Part shown: one piece after another, positions 49,776-57,898 of the stretch | Position numbering within the stretch: position 1 is the stretch's first letter | How the letters are laid out: each line of letters starts with the position of its first letter | NCBI RefSeq assembly: GCF_001672815.1 | Contig: NZ_LZKK01000315.1 | Span: forward strand, 29,374-93,373 | Source of the DNA: Mycobacterium sp. E796 | Lineage (GTDB): Bacteria > Actinomycetota > Actinomycetes > Mycobacteriales > Mycobacteriaceae | Length of the DNA stretch: 64,000 bases | Direction of reading: 5' to 3' | Notes under the pieces: model-generated | The model's database searches: none | Told to the model about the DNA's origin: nothing | Seen by the model: only the letters and a program-made list of their open reading frames with translations | Made by a program: the position numbers and the translations under genes

Positions 49776-50989
49776 GCCAGAATTCCTTCCTTGCTACGGC
49801 CGGGCCAGAACGCGTAGCCGTAGTCGGGTATGCCGGCGCGGATGGCGATTCGTCGCAAAACCACCGCACCGGACTGCCCGATCGTCGTCTCCCCCGCGGC
49901 AACCCCGGTCACCTTCATCAGCACCCGAACCGGGCTGTCGTCGAGTTGCACGACGGCCAACGAGTATGGGCTGGGGAGATCCGGTACCGGGATCCGGATG
50001 GTCGTGTGGGTGTAGACGGTGCCCGTTCGCGGCAACGGCTCCAGCCGGCATTCGGCGGCGAGGACACCGGAGTTGTCGACGCGGACGCGGGGCGGGAACT
50101 GCGGGGCGGAATCGACGCCGGGCCGTTCGTCGAATATGGCCGCTTCCCAACGGATCTTCGGCTCGAATGCACGGCTGTATGCCGGCAGGGAGATGGGAAT
50201 GCCCACCCCCTCGGCGATCCGACTGGCGGGAAGCTCGCGAGCGGGCACCTCATCGCGGACAATCCGCGGTCCGGGCGCGCCGGTTAGTTCCGCCACGCTC
50301 ATCGTCGACTGTTCCGCCGCGAACACCAGGCCGGATGTGCCGCTGCCGATCGCCTCGGCGAGCACCCTGATGACCGCGGCGGCCGACACCCCAGGGTCCT
50401 CCACGGCCGCCTTCGCGTCGACTTCACGACCGAGTTGCGCGGCCGGAACGCCCGCCACAGCCGCCACGACGGGGTTGCCGGTCAGCCCGAGCCGGCTCAT
50501 GGTGCCCCGGATTCCGATCTCACGCTGCAGGCGCGGGTCGGCGTAGGAATGACGCCTGCCATCGTCACCGCGCGCCACCAGTGGCAGGCTCCTCGTCTGG
50601 CGTCCGACCGCGGTCAACGTGGGTTCGCCGTCGCCGGTCAACACGGCAGCCGCGCCCACCGCCGCGCCGTTGTCGTCGGCCGCAATCACCAGCGTGCCGG
50701 GCGACGCCGTCACGATCTGGTCCAGGACAGCGGGCGCGCCGCCGAGCACCTCCGCGATCGGCGTATCAGCCGGCAGTGACAGCGCGGCCAGCAGGACCGC
50801 GCCGTTGCCGCCTTCGATAAGCGGAAAGTCGCGGGAGACCAGGACCACGCGACGGGCAACAGCATCAGGGTCGGTCGCCCGGCCGGCCGCCACAGCAATG
50901 GTGAGCGCGTCCTCGTCGGGTCCCTTGACCCGACGGTCGCCCTTACACCACGGCGGCGCGTAGGTGCCGATCGAGATGACGTGGGTCAT
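49772..50989 (-). CDS. HMG-CoA-synthase-like / DUF35 OB-fold fusion protein
   Basis: The protein has 405 residues from ATG 50989. The N-terminal part (about 1-265) resembles HMG-CoA synthase/KAS-III-like proteins: ISIGTYAPPW is followed by KGPDEDALTIAVAAGR. No convincing nucleophile Cys is seen. The C-terminal part (about 285-400) is an OB-fold of the DUF35 type; the zinc-ribbon region keeps only one Cys (AAECRLEP), so zinc is probably lost. In archaea, thiolase, HMG-CoA synthase and a DUF35 protein form one complex; here two of these are fused and the thiolase overlaps. Confidence 0.72.
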   Translation of the reverse strand: MTHVISIGTYAPPWCKGDRRVKGPDEDALTIAVAAGRATDPDAVARRVVLVSRDFPLIEGGNGAVLLAALSLPADTPIAEVLGGAPAVLDQIVTASPGTLVIAADDNGAAVGAAAVLTGDGEPTLTAVGRQTRSLPLVARGDDGRRHSYADPRLQREIGIRGTMSRLGLTGNPVVAAVAGVPAAQLGREVDAKAAVEDPGVSAAAVIRVLAEAIGSGTSGLVFAAEQSTMSVAELTGAPGPRIVRDEVPARELPASRIAEGVGIPISLPAYSRAFEPKIRWEAAIFDERPGVDSAPQFPPRVRVDNSGVLAAECRLEPLPRTGTVYTHTTIRIPVPDLPSPYSLAVVQLDDSPVRVLMKVTGVAAGETTIGQSGAVVLRRIAIRAGIPDYGYAFWPGRSKEGILA

Positions 50990-51038
50990 GGTGCCTCGCT
51001 CCTGTGCGACGGGGCCGCCGCGGTCGTCCATCGAATGA

Positions 51039-51053
51039 GATATATAGTTATAG
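51039..51053. promoter_or_regulatory. AT-rich promoter element, second copy of the 15-mer at 2609
   Basis: GATATATAGTTATAG is identical to 2609-2623, and GAAT stands six bases upstream in both copies. It lies between the divergent HMG-CoA-synthase-like/OB-fold gene (start 50989) and SDR gene (start 51103). TATAGT would place a -10 about 50 bases before the SDR start, similar to the spacing at 2609. Confidence 0.55.
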
Positions 51054-51102
51054 CATTCAACGCTACATGTCCGCGCCCGCCGGGCGAGAGGAGCTCAAGA
51101 CG

Positions 51103-51960
51103 GTGGACAGATCGGGTTCTCGCACGCTGAAGGACCGCGTTCTGGTGGTGACCGGTGCCAGCCGTGGCATCGGCCGCGCAATGGCGGTGCGGGCGGCTGC
51201 CGACGGCGCCGCCGTTGCTCTACTGGCGAAGACCGACGCCCCGAACGCCAAGCTGCCCGGCACGCTCGGCGAGTCGGCGGACGCGGTTCGCGAGGCCGGC
51301 GGCCGGCCATTACAGGTGGTATGCGACGTCCGTGATCCGGAAGCGGTGGCAACGGCCGTGGCGAAGGTGGCAGAGGCGTTCGGCGGGATCGACGCCGTGG
51401 TCAACAACGCGGGCGCACTGGATCTGCGGCCCACCTCGAAGCTGCCTGCCAAGAATTTCCGCCGTCTGCTGGAGGTCAATGTCGAAGGGCCCTTCGCGGT
51501 AGTGCAGGCGGCGCTGCCATACCTGCGGCTGTCCGACAACGCCCACATCGTGAACGTCTCGCCTCCGGTGAATCTGGACCCACGCTGGATTGGCGCGCAC
51601 GTCGGCCATACGGTCGGCAAGTACGCCGAAAGCCTGTTGACGCTGGGCTGGGCCGCGGAATTCGCGTCGGTACCCATCGCGGTGAACTCGCTGTGGCCCG
51701 CGGTCACGGTGGCCAGCACGGGGATGATCGTCGCGATGGGCGACGGCGTGCGGGCGCAAGCCCGAGACCCCCGCATCATGGCCGACGCGCTGCACGCCCT
51801 GATCACCCGGCCCGCCGATTGCACTGGCCGCTTCTACACCGACGAGGAGGTGCTGCGCGAGGAAGGTATGGACGACTTCGGCGGCTATCGACTCGCCGCC
51901 CGCGAGGATGACCTGGCGCCCAACTTTTATCTGCCTTCCACGCCGCTGCCGACGGTTTAG
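51103..51960 (+). CDS. SDR family protein (HSDL2-like) with His in place of the catalytic Tyr
   Basis: The protein has 285 residues from GTG 51103, with GAGGAG nine bases upstream; an ATG at 51067 is less likely. TGASRGIG is at 17-24, NNAG follows, and Ser153 is in VNVSPPVNLDP, a stretch typical of HSDL2-like SDRs. In this group the active site usually reads YTxAKY; here it is GHTVGKY, so His169 (codon CAT at 51607) replaces Tyr while Lys173 remains. One base change from TAT explains it. Activity may be altered or lost. It starts a rightward run with two FadE genes. Confidence 0.85.
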   Translation: MDRSGSRTLKDRVLVVTGASRGIGRAMAVRAAADGAAVALLAKTDAPNAKLPGTLGESADAVREAGGRPLQVVCDVRDPEAVATAVAKVAEAFGGIDAVVNNAGALDLRPTSKLPAKNFRRLLEVNVEGPFAVVQAALPYLRLSDNAHIVNVSPPVNLDPRWIGAHVGHTVGKYAESLLTLGWAAEFASVPIAVNSLWPAVTVASTGMIVAMGDGVRAQARDPRIMADALHALITRPADCTGRFYTDEEVLREEGMDDFGGYRLAAREDDLAPNFYLPSTPLPTV

Positions 51961-51968
51961 GTTGAACC

Positions 51969-53117
51969 GTGAGCCAATTCGACGCGCTGCGCGCCAACGA
52001 ACCCGAGCTCGCCAAGCTCCGTGCCTCGGTGCGGGAGTTCCTGCAGGCTGACCGGGCGGAACACGGCTGGGTGCCCGACGTCGACTCCTGGCTCGGACAG
52101 TGGGACGAGGGATTCAGTGCGCGCCTCGGCGCGGCCGGTCTTGTCGGGCTGATCATCCCCGAGGAGTACGGCGGGCGAGGGTTGACCCACCTGCACCGCT
52201 ACGTGGTGACCGAGGAATTGCTGGCCGCGGGTGCCCCGATCGCCGCACACTGGGTCGCCGACCGACAGGTCGTTCCTGGCTTGTTGGCCTACGGCAGCGA
52301 GGAGCAGCGCCAGCGGCTGCTGCCACGCATCGCCGCCGGAACTTTCTACTCCTCCATCGGCATGAGCGAACACGGCGCCGGCTCCGACCTCGCGGCCGTA
52401 CAGACCAAGGCGACCAGGACCGACGACGGCTGGCTGCTCACCGGTACCAAGGTCTGGACGAGTGGGGCTCACCACGCCCATCAGGTTGTGGTGCTCGCCA
52501 GGACGAGTCCACCGGACCCGCAACGACGGCACGACGGCTTCAGTCAGTTCCTGGTTCCCTGCGACGCCGAAGGCGTGCGGATCGAACCGATCCTGCTGAT
52601 GAACGGCGACCATCATTTCAACGAAGTCGCCTTCGAGGAGGTCTTCGTGCCGGACGGCGACGTGCTGGGCGAGGTCGGCCAGGGATGGCACCAGGTGACC
52701 GCCGAACTGTCCTTCGAGCGCAGCGGGCCCGAAAGGATCCTGTCGACCGCACCGCTGATCATGGCGGCGATCCGGCTGTTGAGCAGCTCTGGCGACACCG
52801 ATGACACCACCGCCGGCATCGTCGGCGACCTTGTGGGACGGCTGATCTCGTTGCGACAGCTGTCGGTTTGGGTGGCACGCATGCTCAGTGAGAACAAGGA
52901 CGCGGCGAACCAGGCGGCGCTGGTCAAGGATCTCGGCACCCGGTTCGAGCAGGACTCGATCGACGTGATCAGCGACGTGCTCGACCAGGTGACACCGACA
53001 CCGGAGCTGGCCGCGCTGGCGGCCACCGCGGCGCTGCACAAGCCCCTGTTCACCTTGCGCGGTGGCACCAACGAGGTGTTGCGCGGTGTTGTCGCACGTG
53101 GAATGGGGCTGCGGTGA
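51969..53117 (+). CDS. Acyl-CoA dehydrogenase, alpha-type chain of a FadE pair
   Basis: The protein has 382 residues from GTG 51969, nine bases after the SDR. GMSEHGAGSDLAA (about residues 132-144) is the FAD/substrate motif with His in place of the usual Pro. The C-terminus reads FTLRGGTNEVLRGVVARGMGL, a complete tail. Its stop overlaps the next FadE start (GTGA), so the two form a pair as at 42792. It is likely the catalytic chain. Confidence 0.88.
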   Translation: MSQFDALRANEPELAKLRASVREFLQADRAEHGWVPDVDSWLGQWDEGFSARLGAAGLVGLIIPEEYGGRGLTHLHRYVVTEELLAAGAPIAAHWVADRQVVPGLLAYGSEEQRQRLLPRIAAGTFYSSIGMSEHGAGSDLAAVQTKATRTDDGWLLTGTKVWTSGAHHAHQVVVLARTSPPDPQRRHDGFSQFLVPCDAEGVRIEPILLMNGDHHFNEVAFEEVFVPDGDVLGEVGQGWHQVTAELSFERSGPERILSTAPLIMAAIRLLSSSGDTDDTTAGIVGDLVGRLISLRQLSVWVARMLSENKDAANQAALVKDLGTRFEQDSIDVISDVLDQVTPTPELAALAATAALHKPLFTLRGGTNEVLRGVVARGMGLR

Positions 53118-54187
53118 CGGCGTTTTCGAAGGGCGTGTTCGCCACAGACACCGCCGATGACGAACATGCCGAGCTGCGGCAGCTGGTCGACGATATCGGC
53201 CGACGATCGTTCGATGCCCGGATCGGCCAGCGCAGAATCCCCGAGCAATTCGACGCGGAGTTGTGGCGCAACCTCGAGGACACGGGGCTGGCCCGGTTGA
53301 CGAGCACTGCGGATCTGGGCGCGGGGCCGCCTGAGCTTGCCATTGCGCTCTCCGGCATCGCCCGGTACGCGGGCGCGGTCCCGTTGGCCGAAACCGACGC
53401 TCTGGCAGGCTGGCTCGGAAACCTGGCGGGCGTCGAACTGCCGGAAGGACCACTCACCGTCGCGATCGCTGACACGGACGCTTCTGGGGGCCGCATCCGC
53501 GGGACGGCAACTGACGTTCCGTGGACGCGCGCATGCGCGGCCGTGATCCTGCTCGCGCGAGGCCCCAACGAGGCGCGCGTGGGCGTCGTCGACATCGACC
53601 GCGCCCAACTGGAGGAGGGCCACAACCTGGCCGGCGAGCCACGCGATCGATTGACCTTCGACGTGGCCGCCGACGAGCTCGCCGTCGTCGAACCGGCCGT
53701 AGCCGACGAGTTGTCGCTGCGCGTCTCATGGTGCCGCTGCGTACAGGTCGTCGGGGCGCTCGATGCCGCCGCAGCGATGTCGGTGACGCACACGAGGGAA
53801 CGAATCCAATTCGGCCGGCCGCTGAGCAAGTTTCAGTCCGTCCAGCATGCTCTTGCCGCGATGGCCGGCGAGATCGAACGCGCTCGAGCCGCCGCCACGC
53901 TGGCCGTCGCGGCTGCCGCCGAATATGGGTTCCGTTGCCGCGAAACCGAGTTCGCGGTTGCGGTCGCACGGGTGGCTATCGGACGGGCGGTCACACCGGT
54001 CACGACCATCGCCCACCAGCTTCACGGCGCGATCGGCGTCACCGCCGAACATCCGTTGTCGTCCGTGACACTGCGAGCGCAGAGCTGGAGCAGCGACTGC
54101 GGCACCACGGCCGGCCACGCACGTCGGCTCGGACGGATGGCCCTGAGCGCCGCCGATCCGTGGGACCTGGTAATCGGCAATTTGTGA
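53114..54187 (+). CDS. Acyl-CoA dehydrogenase, beta-type chain of a FadE pair
   Basis: The protein has 357 residues from GTG 53114, overlapping its partner by four bases. RERIQFGRPLSKFQSVQHALAA (split as in other FadE proteins, about residues 230-251) and HQLHGAIGVTAEHPL are present, while the FSEP motif and GTSEIQ tail are missing. It is therefore probably the non-catalytic subunit of the pair. The SDR at 54217 follows after 29 bases and could take the third step of beta-oxidation. Confidence 0.87.
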   Translation: MTAFSKGVFATDTADDEHAELRQLVDDIGRRSFDARIGQRRIPEQFDAELWRNLEDTGLARLTSTADLGAGPPELAIALSGIARYAGAVPLAETDALAGWLGNLAGVELPEGPLTVAIADTDASGGRIRGTATDVPWTRACAAVILLARGPNEARVGVVDIDRAQLEEGHNLAGEPRDRLTFDVAADELAVVEPAVADELSLRVSWCRCVQVVGALDAAAAMSVTHTRERIQFGRPLSKFQSVQHALAAMAGEIERARAAATLAVAAAAEYGFRCRETEFAVAVARVAIGRAVTPVTTIAHQLHGAIGVTAEHPLSSVTLRAQSWSSDCGTTAGHARRLGRMALSAADPWDLVIGNL

Positions 54188-54216
54188 CCGGTGCAATCAA
54201 CTCAGAAGGAGAACCA

Positions 54217-54996
54217 GTGACAGTCGAGAAATTCAACGGTGCGTCCGCGATCGTGAGCGGGGGCGCGGGCGGCCTCGGGGAGGCAACGGTGCGGCGATTG
54301 CACGCCGAAGGCCTCGGCGTGGTGATCGCCGACCTGGCCGCCGACAAGGGCAAGGCACTCGCTGACGAGTTGGGCAGCCGCGCCGCCTTCGTCAGCACGG
54401 ACGTGACAAGCGAAGACTCGGTCTCCGGGGCGATCGAACAGGCCAACCAACTCGGTCAGCTGCGGTATGCCGTCGTCGCACACGGTGGATTCGGTGTCGC
54501 ACAACGCATCGTGCAACGCGACGGCAGCCCGGCCGATTTCGCCGGCTTCACCAAAACCATCGATCTCTATCTCAACGGGACCTACAACGTCGCCCGGCTC
54601 GTCGCCGCCTCCGTCGCGGCCGCGGAGCCGCAGGCCGACGGCGAGCGAGGCGCGCTGGTGCTCACGGCGTCCATCGCCGGTTACGAAGGTCAGATCGGTC
54701 AAACCGCCTACGCTGCGGCGAAAGCCGGCGTGATCGGACTGACGATCGCCGCCGCGCGCGACCTCAGCTCCGCCGCCATTCGGGTGAACACGATCGCACC
54801 CGGGACGATGAAGACGCCGATCATGGAGTCGGTCGGAGAAGAGGCGATCGCGAAGTTCGCCGCGAACGTGCCATTCCCCAAACGCCTCGGGGCTCCTGCA
54901 GAGTTCGCCGACGCAGCGGTCTTCCTGCTGACCAACGGGTACGTCAACGGTGAGGTGATGCGCCTTGACGGCGCACAACGCTTCACTCCGCGTTGA
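54217..54996 (+). CDS. SDR family oxidoreductase (type II HSD/HSD10-like)
   Basis: The protein has 259 residues from GTG 54217, with GAAGGAG upstream. SGGAGGLG at 14-21, Ser152, Tyr165 and Lys169 are present; NNAG is replaced by AHGG. The pattern STDVTSEDSV and the C-terminal segment PFPKRLGAPAEFADAAVFLL resemble 3-hydroxyacyl-CoA dehydrogenase type II (HSD10), which acts on branched and steroid substrates. Position after a FadE pair fits 3-hydroxyacyl-CoA oxidation. Confidence 0.88.
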   Translation: MTVEKFNGASAIVSGGAGGLGEATVRRLHAEGLGVVIADLAADKGKALADELGSRAAFVSTDVTSEDSVSGAIEQANQLGQLRYAVVAHGGFGVAQRIVQRDGSPADFAGFTKTIDLYLNGTYNVARLVAASVAAAEPQADGERGALVLTASIAGYEGQIGQTAYAAAKAGVIGLTIAAARDLSSAAIRVNTIAPGTMKTPIMESVGEEAIAKFAANVPFPKRLGAPAEFADAAVFLLTNGYVNGEVMRLDGAQRFTPR

Positions 54997-55046
54997 CTTC
55001 TCGCGGGGCCGGCACTTCCCGGCTGCGCTCATCCGATGAATTGTCA

Positions 55047-55062
55047 AAATAGTTGTATGTTT
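55047..55062 (+). promoter_or_regulatory. AT-rich promoter element resembling the 8336/16141 17-mer
   Basis: AAATAGTTGTATGTTT matches AAATAACTAAATGTTT of the elements at 8336 and 16141 at 12 of 16 positions. It lies in the 165-base gap before the SDR at 55162. It is the weakest member of the set. Confidence 0.35.
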
Positions 55063-55161
55063 CGCCGCCCGGCGCGTAGCATCCATTCGTGGCGCGGCTC
55101 ACACCGTGCTCGAACACTGCGGCACATTCGGGTTAATAGCGGGTAACGAAGGGAGCGCCTC

Positions 55162-55989
55162 ATGGGCTTGCTCGACGGTCGGGTCGTCTTCATCACGGGT
55201 GCGGCCCGCGGACAGGGACGGTCACATGCCGTCATGTGCGCCGAGGAAGGCGCGAACATCGTCGGTGTGGACATCTGCCACGACCTCGACGTGGTGCCCT
55301 ACAAGCTCGGCACCCTCGAGGACCTGGAAGAAACGGCCCGCCTCGTCGAAAAGACGGGCCAGCAAATGCTTTTCGCGCAGGCCGACGTGCGCGACAAAGC
55401 CGCGCTGCAGACGGCCTTCGACACGGGCGTCGAAAAATTCGGCCACATCGACACGGTGATCGCCAACGCAGGCGTCATTCTCACCAATCTCGATGAGGTG
55501 GACGCCTCCGAGGCGCTGCGGGTCGGAATCGACATCATGCAAATCGGTGTGTGGAACACCTTCCAGGTCGCTATCCCCCACATGAAGGAAAGAGGCGAGG
55601 GGGGCAACCTCGTCGCCACCAGCTCGATGGCGGCGTTACTGGACATGACCGACGGTCGAGGCGGCTCCGACGCCTACACCATGGCAAAGCTGGCAATCAC
55701 CGGCCTCGTGCGCGCGTATGCGAATTTGCTCGCAGCCGACCGGATCCGGGTCAACGCCGTCGCCCCGACCAACTGCGTCACGCCGATGGTGACGGAGAAC
55801 CCCGCGCTGTTCAAGGTCATCGAAGCGTATCCGCACCTGGCGAATTCGATGCAGACAGCGCTCCCTGACTTGCCGATGATCGAGCCCAGAGACGTCAGCA
55901 ACGCCATTGTGTTCCTGATATCCGATCTGGGTCGGTCGTTCACCGGAAGCCTACTCAAGGTCGATGCCGGCATGGACGTCCGCCGCTAG
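55162..55989 (+). CDS. SDR of the mycofactocin-coupled type
   Basis: The protein has 275 residues; ATG 55162 follows GAAGGGAG. TGAARGQG is at 12-19, ANAG replaces NNAG, and Tyr172/Lys176 (AYTMAK) are present. The insert GVDICHDLDVVPYKLGTLEDL followed by ETARLVEKTGQQ is the mycofactocin-SDR pattern. It is followed by a P450 after 86 bases, so it may oxidise an alcohol made by that enzyme. Confidence 0.88.
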   Translation: MGLLDGRVVFITGAARGQGRSHAVMCAEEGANIVGVDICHDLDVVPYKLGTLEDLEETARLVEKTGQQMLFAQADVRDKAALQTAFDTGVEKFGHIDTVIANAGVILTNLDEVDASEALRVGIDIMQIGVWNTFQVAIPHMKERGEGGNLVATSSMAALLDMTDGRGGSDAYTMAKLAITGLVRAYANLLAADRIRVNAVAPTNCVTPMVTENPALFKVIEAYPHLANSMQTALPDLPMIEPRDVSNAIVFLISDLGRSFTGSLLKVDAGMDVRR

Positions 55990-56075
55990 GGGACGCCGTC
56001 CGTGGACTACGGAATTCGTGGCAAGTCGGCGACGGTGGACTGCACCGATCGGCATTCTGAGGACGGGGGACGACC

Positions 56076-57251
56076 TTGAGCACCAACCAGCGGGAACGAA
56101 CAGTCGCAGGCGCGGCCGAACTCGACTGGGCGAAACTGCCGATGGGCGCCGACCGCGGAATCGGCTGGCAGACGGTGCGCGACGCCGGACCCGTGGTGTA
56201 CATGGACGGGTGGTACTACCTGACCCGACGCGAGGATGTCCTCACGGCGCTGCGCGATCCGAGCACGTTCTCGTCGAAGAAGGCGTTCGACGTGCTTGGC
56301 AGCCCGCTGCCGCTGGTCCCCATCTCATTCGACCCGCCCGAGCACACCCGATTCCGAAAGATCCTGCAGCCGTTCTTCAGTCCGCACACGCTCAAGGACA
56401 TGCTGCCGTCGCTGCAGGAACAGGCGATCTCCATCGTCGAAGCGGCGGCAGCGAAGAAGGAATGCGACGTCATGGCCGATATCGCGATCCCCTACCCGTC
56501 GCAGGTGTTCCTCACATTGTTCGGCCTGCCGCTGAAGGACCGCGACCGCCTGATCGCGTGGAAAGACAACGTGATCGCGCTGTCGGAGCTGCCGTCGATG
56601 GAGGGCGCAGACCTGGCCCCCGCACTCGAACTGGTCACCTACGTCTCGCAGGCTATCAACGAGCGCCGCCAGAATCCGGGAAACGACCTGCTGTCGCAGG
56701 TGCTCACCGGCGATGACCCGCTCGACGACGCCGAAGCGATCGGGCTGAGCTTCCTCTTCGTCCTCGCCGGCCTCGACACGGTCACCGCGGCGATGGGCTT
56801 CGCCCTTTTGGAGCTGGCGCGCGATCCCATGCTTCGGCGGACACTGCGGGAGAACCCTGAGGAGATCAGAGTTTTCGTCGAGGAGATGGTCAGACTGGAG
56901 CCGCCCGCCCCCATCGTGCCGCGAGTGACCACCCGAGAAGTGACGATCGGCGACGTGACGCTTCCGGCAGACACAGGCGTGCGCTTGTGCCTGGCGGCGA
57001 TCAATCGCGACGACAGTGACGCGATCTCGGCCAACCATGTGGTCATGGACGGAAAGATTCATCCGCACTGGGGATTCGGTGGTGGCCCACACCGCTGTCT
57101 CGGTTCTCATCTGGCGCGAATGGAGCTCAGCCTGATCGTCGAGAAGTGGCTGAAGCGGGTGCCCGAATTCGAGGTCGCCCCGGGCTGCGAGCCCGAGATC
57201 GTCTTTCCGGCCAACACTTTCGGCCTCGGCTCGCTGTTACTGAGGTACTGA
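56076..57251 (+). CDS. Cytochrome P450 monooxygenase
   Basis: The protein has 391 residues from TTG 56076, preceded by a GAGGACGGGGGA purine run. The I-helix motif is AGLDTVTAAMG, and FGGGPHRCLGSHLARME carries the heme Cys at about residue 341. No ferredoxin gene is adjacent, so it must use another, perhaps the one at 13771. It lies between a mycofactocin-type SDR and an isochorismatase-like gene. Confidence 0.92.
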   Translation: MSTNQRERTVAGAAELDWAKLPMGADRGIGWQTVRDAGPVVYMDGWYYLTRREDVLTALRDPSTFSSKKAFDVLGSPLPLVPISFDPPEHTRFRKILQPFFSPHTLKDMLPSLQEQAISIVEAAAAKKECDVMADIAIPYPSQVFLTLFGLPLKDRDRLIAWKDNVIALSELPSMEGADLAPALELVTYVSQAINERRQNPGNDLLSQVLTGDDPLDDAEAIGLSFLFVLAGLDTVTAAMGFALLELARDPMLRRTLRENPEEIRVFVEEMVRLEPPAPIVPRVTTREVTIGDVTLPADTGVRLCLAAINRDDSDAISANHVVMDGKIHPHWGFGGGPHRCLGSHLARMELSLIVEKWLKRVPEFEVAPGCEPEIVFPANTFGLGSLLLRY

Positions 57252-57254
57252 CGG

Positions 57255-57872
57255 GTGGCCACTTCGAACACATCCCACACCGTCGCGGTGGTGTGCGTCG
57301 AGTGCCAGAACGGTGTGCTCGGGCCCGAATCGGTACTCCCGCAGCTCGCCGCGGACAGTGCGGGACTCGTCGCGAAGCTCTGCCGGCTCCTCGACGCGGC
57401 GCGGATCTCCGGCGTGAGGGTCGTCCATGCCACCTATGAAGGCACACTGGGCGGCGGTCACCCGGGCACCGCACGGATTTGGCGGGTGCTGGGACCGGCC
57501 ACCGCGACATGGGCGCCCGGTTCCCCTGAAACTAAAGTACTCCCAAGGCTGTTCGCGCCGACCGACCTGGTGCTACCCCGCCACCATGGCCTGTTTCCCA
57601 CCATGGATTCCGAGCTGTTGCCGGTCCTCAGGGGCCTCGGCGTGCGGACGATCGTTCTCACCGGCGTCTCGTTGAACCTCGCACTCCCGATCTCGGCCGG
57701 ACACATCACTCAGGCCGGCTTCGAGCTCGTGGTCCCACGTGACGCCGTTGCGGGTACACCGGCCGAATACGGAGATCAGGTTCTGGACAACACTATTGCT
57801 GTACTTGGCCGGTTAACCACCGTGGACGACCTCATCGGAGAATGGGCCGCCGGCACCCAGCTGAGCGGTTGA
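57255..57872 (+). CDS. Isochorismatase/cysteine-hydrolase-fold protein lacking the catalytic Cys
   Basis: The protein has 205 residues from GTG 57255, three bases after the P450. The first strand reads VVCVECQNGV, with Glu16 where the family Asp normally stands. The nucleophile loop reads TGVSLNLALPISAG, with Ala143 at the usual Cys position, and the Lys region reads VLPRHHGLFPTM. All three catalytic positions thus differ from the D-K-C triad. It may be a non-hydrolytic member or use another mechanism. Confidence 0.72.
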   Translation: MATSNTSHTVAVVCVECQNGVLGPESVLPQLAADSAGLVAKLCRLLDAARISGVRVVHATYEGTLGGGHPGTARIWRVLGPATATWAPGSPETKVLPRLFAPTDLVLPRHHGLFPTMDSELLPVLRGLGVRTIVLTGVSLNLALPISAGHITQAGFELVVPRDAVAGTPAEYGDQVLDNTIAVLGRLTTVDDLIGEWAAGTQLSG

Positions 57873-57898
57873 AATGCCGTCTGTGATAAGCCTTTGAC

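Noticed and set aside
51957..53453. Long minus-strand open frame (about 498 codons) opposite two FadE genes
   Set aside because: It spans two coupled genes on the other strand and shows no family signature; a GC-driven shadow.
53521..54216. In-frame upstream extension of the SDR at 54217 by over 200 codons
   Set aside because: It is an Arg-rich shadow of the FadE at 53114; GTG 54217 has a good ribosome site and begins the SDR fold correctly.
57873..57898. Terminator between the convergent hydrolase-like and mce-associated genes
   Set aside because: The 26-base gap holds no stem-loop with a T run.
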